Assembly: GCA_016930295.1 (NCBI GenBank)
Contig: JAFGHE010000159.1
Coordinates: forward strand, 1-34,658
Direction: 5' to 3'
DNA: 34,658 bases
Origin: Sedimentisphaerales bacterium
GTDB taxonomy: Bacteria > Planctomycetota > Phycisphaerae > Sedimentisphaerales > SM23-30
Shown here in pieces: positions 27,035 through 34,658 of this stretch. The notes under the pieces were generated by a model. It was not told the origin of the DNA and made no database searches. It was given only the letters and a program-made list of their open reading frames with translations. Both the position numbers and the translations under genes were made by a program. The first letter of the stretch is position 1, and the number at the start of each line of letters is the position of its first letter.

Positions 27035-28408
27035 ATGCTTACAAGAGTTAAGGATTTAAAAGGAAATAAAAAAAGACATAATGGCTTCAGTTCCATCATA
27101 GCTATCATCTATGTGGGCCTGTTTGCCGCATTGAGTATTGCCTTTACAGCTATGTGCAGTATTAATGTGCAGATGGCCCAGAATCATCATCAAATGGCCG
27201 CCGCACAAGCCTCCGCTGAATCCGGCCTGCAATACAGCCGCTGGTTGACCAATACCTACACCCAGACTATCAGTCCCGGACCTTTATCGGCCGAAACCAT
27301 GGTAGCAATCTTTTCCGATTACCGTGACTATACGGCCGCTTTATTGAACGGAACTGAGATAATTCAGGGGCAAAATATCGGCGAACTCATTGACCTGGGC
27401 AACGGTTATCAATTCACGATTCCCTCATTGCTATTGTCCTCCGGCCAGCCGGATAATTATGCCCTGACCTATCGGCAGTACTCCGATTCTCCGGAAACCA
27501 TTGAAGTAATCTCAAACGGTACGTCTCTCGGTATTACACGTAGTGTTAGACTCGAATATACCCTGGTAGGTCAAACGAGCTCACCGTTCGAATATGCCAT
27601 TTATTCCAAAGATACCATGTCATTAAGCTCCGGCGTAACAGTGACCGGTTATAATTTTGAGGCCGGTGATGACCCGCTTCGTATCGGGACCAGCAGCACA
27701 AACGCTTCCAGTGTCGCCCTCAACCATAGTGCCACTGTGGATGGAGATGTCATCGTTGGTTACGGGGGCGATCCGGATGATGTCATTTACATTGCCAGCG
27801 GAGCCTCTTATACCGGCTCAGCCCATCCCATGGATAGTGAGTGGGAACCGCCGGTAGTAGAAGTCCCGGCCTATCTGTCCGGCAGCCCCTCGCAGGGAAC
27901 AATTAATAATACCGGTACTATTACCACCAGCGGTAAATACGACAGCATCTGCCTAGGCCGGCGGGATGTACTCACCATTGACGGTCATGTCGAAATTTAT
28001 GTCACGGGTAATGTCAACCTGGGTAATACCGCCTCCATACGAGTTGAAAGCGCCAATCCGGATTCCTCTCTGACACTTTATTTAGGGGGTAACCTTGCTG
28101 GCAGTAATAACGCCTCACTGAACAATGAGACCGACGACTCACGCAAAATGATGATCATCGGCCTGGAAACCTGCGAATCCTTCAGCCTTGCTGAAAGTGG
28201 CGCAGTTACCGCCGCTCTTTACCTGCCCAACGCACATGTGGAATTTAACCATAATGTCGAGTTGCACGGAGCTGTCATTTCCGAATCCTTCACCCAGAAC
28301 AACGGCGTCAATGTCTATTACGACGCCAACCTGCGCGACTCCGAAATCGGAGTAACCACCTCCTCGTTCTCCATCGTAGCCAACGGAAATTCCTACAGCG
28401 AATTATAA
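27035..28408 (+). CDS. PilX-like pilus assembly N-terminal / DUF7305-like protein
   Basis: GFSSIIAIIYVGLFAALSIAFTAMCSINVQMAQNHHQMAAAQASAESGLQYSRW resembles a PilX N-terminus; C-terminal low-charge beta-rich region (LYLGGNLAGSNNASLNN...AALYLPNAHVEFNHNVELHGAVISESF). Confidence 0.65.
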   Translation: MLTRVKDLKGNKKRHNGFSSIIAIIYVGLFAALSIAFTAMCSINVQMAQNHHQMAAAQASAESGLQYSRWLTNTYTQTISPGPLSAETMVAIFSDYRDYTAALLNGTEIIQGQNIGELIDLGNGYQFTIPSLLLSSGQPDNYALTYRQYSDSPETIEVISNGTSLGITRSVRLEYTLVGQTSSPFEYAIYSKDTMSLSSGVTVTGYNFEAGDDPLRIGTSSTNASSVALNHSATVDGDVIVGYGGDPDDVIYIASGASYTGSAHPMDSEWEPPVVEVPAYLSGSPSQGTINNTGTITTSGKYDSICLGRRDVLTIDGHVEIYVTGNVNLGNTASIRVESANPDSSLTLYLGGNLAGSNNASLNNETDDSRKMMIIGLETCESFSLAESGAVTAALYLPNAHVEFNHNVELHGAVISESFTQNNGVNVYYDANLRDSEIGVTTSSFSIVANGNSYSEL

Positions 28409-28479
28409 GCCCTTCTTCAATTATAATTAATCTCTGTTCATCTGAGTAAATCTGCCTTTTCTGCGGACACCGACAGACT

Positions 28480-29781
28480 TTAGTTTTTGGATGGATATGT
28501 AATCCAATAGACAGGCAGACCAAGCAGGCAGATTCCGCAGGGGATCAAAGCAATATAGGGTTTATAGTCGACGGCACTGTAAATCAGAAACGCACACACC
28601 AGGCAGAAGATGATGGTGGGTATCGGAAAGCCGGTAACCTTGTAAGGACGCGGGACATTCGGTTCCCTGCAGCGCAGCACCATGACTGCCAGGCTGGTGG
28701 CCAGGTAAAAGGAATACACTGCCGCGGCCGTGTAGATAATCGTATCCAGGAACGATCCCAGGAGGATAGCCAGCAGAAGAGCAATCTCTCCCTGCAGCAA
28801 AAGTGCCCATACGGGCGTCTGGGTACGATGGTCCCATCGGCCCAGGACATGAAAAAACGGATACTCACATCCTACGGCATAGGAGATACGTGCTCCGGCA
28901 AAGATCAGGCCGTTAATTGCTCCGAGGGCCGATATGCAAATAAGGACGCTGATCAGTCGGGCACCCAAATCGGGAAACACAGGGGAGATTGCATCGGCAG
29001 CAACCGCCGAGGAAGTGGCCATGCCATCGTAGCCCAAAGCATAAATAAAGGCTCCATTGATCAGAAGGTAAAGAATCGTAACCGCGGCGGTGCCCAAAAG
29101 GAGCGCACGAAGAATATTACGGCTGGGATTTTTTACTTCCGCGGCCACAAAGGCCATTTCGTTCCAGCCGCCGAAGGTAAATAACACTAAGATCAACGCA
29201 ATCGTAAGGGGAAACGAACCGGATGCCGACATATCCGACGGCTCACTTTGAGGTACTGCCAGGGCTACCCCAAAGATAGCCAGCAATCCCAGTACCTTGA
29301 TAATAGTCAAAATATTCTGTGTCCATTTGCCCAGTTTTACTCCCATGATATTAATGATGGTTAAAACGACTATCGCCAGGCAGGCATAAACCTGCGCGCT
29401 TAGCAGCGTATGGGCCAAAGGATTGAACAATTTAACCGCGTATGTGGCAAAGATAAATGCCATTATGGTAATGTCACCGGGCCGGACAATCACCAGTTGC
29501 ATCCACCCAAACAGAAATCCCGCCCAGCGTCCAAATGCCCGGCTCAGATACACATAATCCCCGCCCGCCTTCGGATAAGCCGAGGCCAACTCCGCATAGC
29601 TCAGCGCACCAAACAGGGAAAGGACCCCCCCCACGATCCAGATTAAAAATACACCCCAGATACTCGAAGCCCCTCTGGCCACATCCGGCGTCGTCTGATA
29701 AATCCCGGCCCCAATAATAATCCCCACAATCAGACACACACAGTCAAACAGTGATAGAGTACGTTTTGGAGTTTCTTCCAT
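28480..29781 (-). CDS. APC-family amino acid permease
   Basis: CLIVGIIIGAGIYQTTPDVARGASSIWGVFLIWIVGGVLSLFGALSYAELASAYPKAGGDYVYLSRAFG. Confidence 0.93.
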   Translation of the reverse strand: MEETPKRTLSLFDCVCLIVGIIIGAGIYQTTPDVARGASSIWGVFLIWIVGGVLSLFGALSYAELASAYPKAGGDYVYLSRAFGRWAGFLFGWMQLVIVRPGDITIMAFIFATYAVKLFNPLAHTLLSAQVYACLAIVVLTIINIMGVKLGKWTQNILTIIKVLGLLAIFGVALAVPQSEPSDMSASGSFPLTIALILVLFTFGGWNEMAFVAAEVKNPSRNILRALLLGTAAVTILYLLINGAFIYALGYDGMATSSAVAADAISPVFPDLGARLISVLICISALGAINGLIFAGARISYAVGCEYPFFHVLGRWDHRTQTPVWALLLQGEIALLLAILLGSFLDTIIYTAAAVYSFYLATSLAVMVLRCREPNVPRPYKVTGFPIPTIIFCLVCAFLIYSAVDYKPYIALIPCGICLLGLPVYWITYPSKN

Positions 29782-29845
29782 AAATTAAATAATTTTGACT
29801 TTTTATAGGTAGTATTACAGTTTAATATCTGTATTTTGTATTCTA

Positions 29846-30730
29846 TTACCGCTTCTTCAGAGTTATCCCCAGTCCCTGCGCATCCTGATGAATAAATACC
29901 GTCTCCAGCGCAGGATTGGTAGTAATCGCATTGATGAAATCAGCCATTTGTCCGCGCATTGAGGTGTTATGAGACAGGATCAGGCCGCCGGGCCGAACTT
30001 TCGGCAATAGTTTATTCAGATAATCAAGATAGCCGTCCTTATCGGCATCCAGAAAAAGAATATCAATTGGGCCTTCAAGTTTTAAAATCGTTTCATGTGC
30101 ATCGCCCATGACCAGAGTAACCAGATTATCTACCCCTGCCTTTTTAAAATTCTCTCGTGCCAGAGATGCCCTGCCTTCATCGATATCATGGGTTATCAGC
30201 CTGCCGCCGGTCTTCTGCAGCGCCAGACAGAACCAGATACCTGAATAGCCGTTTGAAGTGCCAATCTCCACGACTGTTTTGGCGCCCAGAGCTTCAGTCA
30301 ACAGTCTCAGTACTTTCCCATCTTCCGGTGGGACGTTCATCATACTCCGGCGCTGGTTCTGAAACATATCGTCCAGCACCATCATAATGGTCTGCTCAGA
30401 TGCAGGCACAACAGATTTTGTCTGAACAGGATCAGTCTCGGCCGGTGCAGCGATTTGCGGCCTGACCCTGGCACCTCTATCAGCACCCGGCGGGCCGGCC
30501 TCACGCATTCTTTGGCTGTCCTGCTTCATCTGCTCAATCAACTGCCCCATCTTATCCCAATCGTTCGCCTGATAGGCCTTGTCGATATCCTCCAGCCAGG
30601 TTCCAAATCGCTGCCGGAAACCCCGACGCCCCTGAGCATCCCTCTGCCCTGTATTGTCCTGGGCCATAAGATAGGCTGTAGTAATTAACAGCACTGCTAA
30701 TAAAATCCCTGCCATTACTTTCTTATACAT
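29846..30730 (-). CDS. O-methyltransferase (class I SAM-dependent, COMT-like) with N-terminal signal peptide
   Basis: N-terminal MYKKVMAGILLAVLLITTAYLMAQ; MTase motif VVEIGTSNGYSGIWFCLAL, ITHDIDEGRASLARENFKKAG, IDILFLDADKDGYLDYLNKLLPKVRPGGLILSHN. Confidence 0.9.
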   Translation of the reverse strand: MYKKVMAGILLAVLLITTAYLMAQDNTGQRDAQGRRGFRQRFGTWLEDIDKAYQANDWDKMGQLIEQMKQDSQRMREAGPPGADRGARVRPQIAAPAETDPVQTKSVVPASEQTIMMVLDDMFQNQRRSMMNVPPEDGKVLRLLTEALGAKTVVEIGTSNGYSGIWFCLALQKTGGRLITHDIDEGRASLARENFKKAGVDNLVTLVMGDAHETILKLEGPIDILFLDADKDGYLDYLNKLLPKVRPGGLILSHNTSMRGQMADFINAITTNPALETVFIHQDAQGLGITLKKR

Positions 30731-30938
30731 CTTGGCTTACTCCTTTCCAGATACATGATACAACCAATTTGGTACTTCCACAAAAGCCCCGGTGGCTTCA
30801 TATTAACTAACGTGATAAACGTATATTTATTGCGTTTAAGGGTCAAATAAAGTACTATATTGTCTCTCGATACAAATTATTGTTCTTTAATTACATGTAA
30901 AACAGTAAGTTAAAGCGGCAATACCGCTGGAGACAGAC

Positions 30939-33461
30939 ATGAAAACACCCGGCTTATATCATAAGTTAAACTGTTATAGAGCAGGTATGGTTCTCTGTTT
31001 TATGCTGATTCTTTCAGTATCTCAGCTCCAGGCCAAATGGCAACCGGGCCCGTGTCCTTTGATGACTCAGTGGGCAAAGGATGTATCTCCTGATAATATC
31101 CATCCGGAATATCCCCGTCCCCAGATGGTTCGTAATCAGTGGCTCAGCCTTAACGGGCTCTGGGACTATGCCATCACACCCAAAGATAATCCACAGCCCA
31201 AAGAATACCACGGCCAGATACTGGTGCCTTTTCCAATTGAGTCCGCCCTTTCCGGCGTTGCCAAAACGGTTGGCCCGGAAAATAAACTCTGGTATCGCCG
31301 GACATTTAAACTTCCGGCATGGGGTGACCAGCAAATCATCCTTCACTTCCAGGCTGTTGACTGGGACGCTGCTGTCTGGGTTAATGGAAAGGAAATCGGC
31401 TCCCATAAAGGGGGCTATGATCCGTTCAGTTTTGATATTACCGAGGCACTAAAATCCGCCGGCGAACAGGAGATTGTCATCTCCGTGTGGGACCCGACCG
31501 ATACATCCTGGCAGCCTCGCGGTAAACAAGTGAGAAATCCACAGAGTATCTGGTACACCTGCGTTACCGGAATCTGGCAAAGCGTTTGGCTGGAGCCGGT
31601 CAATAAAGAACATATTAAATCCCTGAAAATTATTCCTGACATTGATGCTAAAGTAGTCCGAATCAAGGCCGATTGCAGCACCAGTTCTAAAAAGCATGAT
31701 ATCGAATTTATCATTAAACAAAACGCCGGAAGAATGGGATTATTCAGAACACGGGTACATGCCACCGCGGAAATCCCTGTGAGAAATCCCCAACTATGGT
31801 CCCCTGATTCACCCTTCCTCTATGATCTGGAAGTCCATTTAAAAGATAATGCCGGGAACACCCTGGATACCGTGACCAGCTATTTTGGTATGCGAAAAAT
31901 ATCTCTGGGCAAAGATAAAGACGGCATAACCAGAATGATGCTCAATAACGAATTCCTGTTCCAACTGGGACCGCTGGACCAGGGCTGGTGGCCGGACGGC
32001 TTATATACCACACCCACCGACGACGCACTCAAATATGATATTGAAGTCACAAAAAAACTGGGCTTTAACATGGCCCGGAAACATGTCAAAGTCGAACCGG
32101 CCCGCTGGTATTACTGGTGCGATAAACTGGGGCTGCTCGTCTGGCAGGATATGCCCAGCGCCTTTAAAACCATTGAGCCCGGCGAGGCCGAGACCGCACG
32201 CACCAAAGAGTCTTCAGCACAATTCTATAAAGAGTTGAAACATATGATCGATTACTTTTACAATCATCCCAGTATTATCGTATGGGTGCCATTTAACGAA
32301 GGCTGGGGCCAGTTCGAAACGGCTGAAGTCGTTGATTTTATCAAAGGAATTGACTCTTCCCGTCTGATCAACAGTGCCAGTGGCTGGACCGATCACGGGG
32401 TCGGAGATATCAACGATGTTCATGCCTACCCGGGACCGGCTATGCCGGACGTGGAAGAAAAACGCGCTGTGGTTTTAGGTGAATTCGGAGGACTGGGCCT
32501 GCCCCTGGAAGGACACACCTGGCAGGATAAGAATAACTGGGGCTATCGCAGCTTTCAAAATACGGATGAACTTGCCAGAGCCTATCAGGAATTATTCACT
32601 CAGTTGCAACCTTATATCGCCAAGGGTCTCTCGGCCGCGGTCTACACCCAGACCACGGACGTGGAAGTTGAGGTCAACGGCCTGATGACCTATGACCGGG
32701 CGATCATCAAGATAAATCCCGAAAAGCTCAAACGGTTCAACCAGGGCTATCTTCCGCCGACCATGGAATCCAATGATGAAATATTCCTCAAGACCGGCCA
32801 TGTAAAACTATATAACGTATCAAACCAGGGTGAAATAAGGTTCACCCTGGACGGTCGTGAGCCCGGGCGGGACTCCATGCTCTATACCGATTTAATTGAA
32901 CTTACAAAAACCACTTCCATCAAGGCCCGGACTATCTGGCCGGATGGCAGTTACAGCGATGTCAGCGAATTAACCTGTAAAAAGGTAACTCCTCTAAAAA
33001 GTAAAGACGATATTGAAAATCTCCAGGCGGGGCTTAAATTTACCTATTATGAGGAAGACGGAAAAACCTGGAATACAATCCCTGATTTCAATACCCTCAA
33101 ACCTGAAGACTCCGGCATAGCCACAAATATCAACTTAAACCATGCCCCACGTCACGACTATATCGCTTTAACCTTTGAAGGATATATCAGGATTCCTGAA
33201 GAAGGCATCTATACATTCTATACCAACTCGGATGACGGCAGCAGGCTGTACATAGATTCAACCCTGGTCGTTGATAACGATTTAGTCCATGGCGAGCAGG
33301 AAAAATCCGGTAAAATCGCCCTGACTGCCGGTGTCTTTCCCTTGAAAGTCACGTTCTTTCAGGGCATGGGCGGCCGCTCGCTCCAGGTCCTCTATCAAGG
33401 CCCGGATATCCCCAAACGGGAAATCCCTGAAAACTGTCTGTTTCATCTGAATAGTGATTAA
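30939..33461 (+). CDS. Secreted glycoside hydrolase family 2 with C-terminal PA14 domain
   Basis: GH2 sugar-binding domain (LWYRRTFKLPAWGDQQIILHFQAVDWDAAVWVNGKEIGSHKGGYDPFSFDIT), PSIIVWVPFNEGWGQF; chitobiase-C-like segment; PA14 (YIRIPEEGIYTFYTNSDDGSRLYIDSTLVVDND). Confidence 0.93.
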   Translation: MKTPGLYHKLNCYRAGMVLCFMLILSVSQLQAKWQPGPCPLMTQWAKDVSPDNIHPEYPRPQMVRNQWLSLNGLWDYAITPKDNPQPKEYHGQILVPFPIESALSGVAKTVGPENKLWYRRTFKLPAWGDQQIILHFQAVDWDAAVWVNGKEIGSHKGGYDPFSFDITEALKSAGEQEIVISVWDPTDTSWQPRGKQVRNPQSIWYTCVTGIWQSVWLEPVNKEHIKSLKIIPDIDAKVVRIKADCSTSSKKHDIEFIIKQNAGRMGLFRTRVHATAEIPVRNPQLWSPDSPFLYDLEVHLKDNAGNTLDTVTSYFGMRKISLGKDKDGITRMMLNNEFLFQLGPLDQGWWPDGLYTTPTDDALKYDIEVTKKLGFNMARKHVKVEPARWYYWCDKLGLLVWQDMPSAFKTIEPGEAETARTKESSAQFYKELKHMIDYFYNHPSIIVWVPFNEGWGQFETAEVVDFIKGIDSSRLINSASGWTDHGVGDINDVHAYPGPAMPDVEEKRAVVLGEFGGLGLPLEGHTWQDKNNWGYRSFQNTDELARAYQELFTQLQPYIAKGLSAAVYTQTTDVEVEVNGLMTYDRAIIKINPEKLKRFNQGYLPPTMESNDEIFLKTGHVKLYNVSNQGEIRFTLDGREPGRDSMLYTDLIELTKTTSIKARTIWPDGSYSDVSELTCKKVTPLKSKDDIENLQAGLKFTYYEEDGKTWNTIPDFNTLKPEDSGIATNINLNHAPRHDYIALTFEGYIRIPEEGIYTFYTNSDDGSRLYIDSTLVVDNDLVHGEQEKSGKIALTAGVFPLKVTFFQGMGGRSLQVLYQGPDIPKREIPENCLFHLNSD

Positions 33462-33523
33462 TAAATGGTGGTGTTTATTTTAAGTCCACGGACAATAAAA
33501 TAATCTTCTGCTCACGAAAATAT

Positions 33524-33550
33524 GGCTAAGAGTTTATGATTTATCATGTT
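33524..33550 (+). repeat. Intergenic structured repeat, partial copy C (3' end only)
   Basis: GGCTAAGAGTTTATGATTTATCATG aligns with copy B GCGCTAAGAGTTCACGATTTATCGTG, with compensatory changes in the terminal hairpin. Confidence 0.5.
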
Positions 33551-33591
33551 TTTAAAAAGTACTGTATAACGTATAAACAAGGAAGATCTGT

Positions 33592-34626
33592 ATGAAAGCA
33601 ATAGTTTTAAGCGGTATCAAACAGATGGAAATCCGTGATATTCCACAGCCGGTCATAAAAAATGATAACGAGGTTCTGATTAAAATGTCGGTCGTGGGCA
33701 TATGCGGCTCTGATACCCATTACTACAAATCAGGCCGGATCGGCTCGCAGGTGGCACAGTTTCCTATGATGGTCGGTCACGAATGTGCCGGCGTGATCGA
33801 GGATGCAGGCTCGGCCGTAACACGTGTCAAACCCGGCGATCGCATCGCCATTGATCCGGCCATGTCCTGCCGGCAATGCGACCAGTGCAAAATGGGACGG
33901 CAGCATACCTGCCGGAACCTGCGGTTTCTGGGTTGTCCCGGCCAGGCTGAAGGGTGTCTCTGCGAGTATATTGTCATGCCCCAGGAATGCTGCTTTCCTA
34001 TAAAAGATACCATGACCATGGACCAGGCAGCCATCTCCGAACCCCTGGCCATAGGTATATACGCGGTTAAAACCTCTATTCCCATGCCGGGCGCTAAGAT
34101 TGCGATTCTCGGGGCCGGCCCCATTGGCCTTTGTGTTCTACTGGCCGCCCGGGCTCAGGGAGCGGAAAAAATATATGTCACTGAAAAAGTGGCCGAACGA
34201 ATCACCATGGCCGGGCAGGCCGGCGCTGACTGGGCCGGGAACCCGGACCAGCAGGACATAGTCAAAGCCATTAACGAACTCGAGCCGCACCAGATGGACG
34301 TGGTGTTCGAATGCTGCGGCCAACAGGAGGCTTTGGACCAAGCCGTCGAAATCCTCCGACCCGGCGGCAAGCTCATGATCGTCGGAATCCCCGAAGTTGA
34401 CCGGATATCATTTGACATCGGCTCCCTGCGCCGGCGCGAAATAAACATCCAGAATGTCCGCCGCCAGAATGAATGCGTACAGAACACTCTGGATATGATC
34501 GATTCCGGACGCATCAACGCGGACTTCATGGTCACCCACCGATTCCCCCTGGACCAAACCCACAAAGCTTTTGAACTCCTGACCAACTACCGCGACGGCA
34601 TTGTCAAAGCCATGATCGATTTATAA
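33592..34626 (+). CDS. Zinc-dependent medium-chain polyol/sorbitol-type dehydrogenase
   Basis: GICGSDTHYYKSGRIG; GHECAGVI; CRQCDQCKMGRQHTCRNLRFLG; GAGPIGLCVLLAARAQGA. Confidence 0.93.
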   Translation: MKAIVLSGIKQMEIRDIPQPVIKNDNEVLIKMSVVGICGSDTHYYKSGRIGSQVAQFPMMVGHECAGVIEDAGSAVTRVKPGDRIAIDPAMSCRQCDQCKMGRQHTCRNLRFLGCPGQAEGCLCEYIVMPQECCFPIKDTMTMDQAAISEPLAIGIYAVKTSIPMPGAKIAILGAGPIGLCVLLAARAQGAEKIYVTEKVAERITMAGQAGADWAGNPDQQDIVKAINELEPHQMDVVFECCGQQEALDQAVEILRPGGKLMIVGIPEVDRISFDIGSLRRREINIQNVRRQNECVQNTLDMIDSGRINADFMVTHRFPLDQTHKAFELLTNYRDGIVKAMIDL

Positions 34627-34658
34627 AGCTAAATCATTTATTAAAAACAAAAAAACAC

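Noticed and set aside
1-34658. CRISPR array, phage or defence island
   Set aside because: No regularly spaced repeats, Cas, toxin-antitoxin, restriction, transposase or phage structural genes were recognised.

Overview
The window is about 34.7 kb of an ordinary-looking bacterial chromosome. The gene families (exported DUF1080 and RraA-like proteins, GldG/DUF4340, pilin-like proteins, exported glycoside hydrolases) suggest a Planctomycetota/Phycisphaerae-type organism; this taxonomic guess is inference only. Left to right: a Gld-type ABC exporter operon (ATPase, permease, GldG-like, DUF4340); a DUF6485-like Cys-rich protein with LptG/LptF permeases (minus strand); comF; an isochorismatase-family hydrolase; hemB; focA; rpsO; pnp; a histidine kinase and sigma54 response regulator pair; a membrane protein with a pilin-like C-terminus; a ZIP transporter; tRNA-Leu(UAG); a tightly overlapping minus-strand operon M20 amidohydrolase-YbdK ligase-ModE-like regulator; smpB; and a carbohydrate/export section (RraA-like, GH5, HEAT-like, DUF1080, PilX-like, APC permease, exported O-methyltransferase, GH2 with PA14, polyol dehydrogenase). 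I saw no CRISPR array, transposase, rRNA or phage module. The most interesting signals are non-coding: (i) a compact promoter-hairpin-polyT unit upstream of smpB that looks like an unrecognised C-rich small RNA; (ii) a promoter plus intrinsic-terminator leader upstream of focA (candidate attenuator or riboswitch); (iii) a structured intergenic repeat family with compensatory changes (two near-full copies, one partial); (iv) a hairpin overlapping the rpsO Shine-Dalgarno that fits an S15 autoregulatory leader. Protein-level oddities are the M20-YbdK-ModE operon, an LptF about 200 aa longer than usual, and a SAM methyltransferase with an N-terminal export signal. No structure prediction or homology search was run; all pairings were read by eye.
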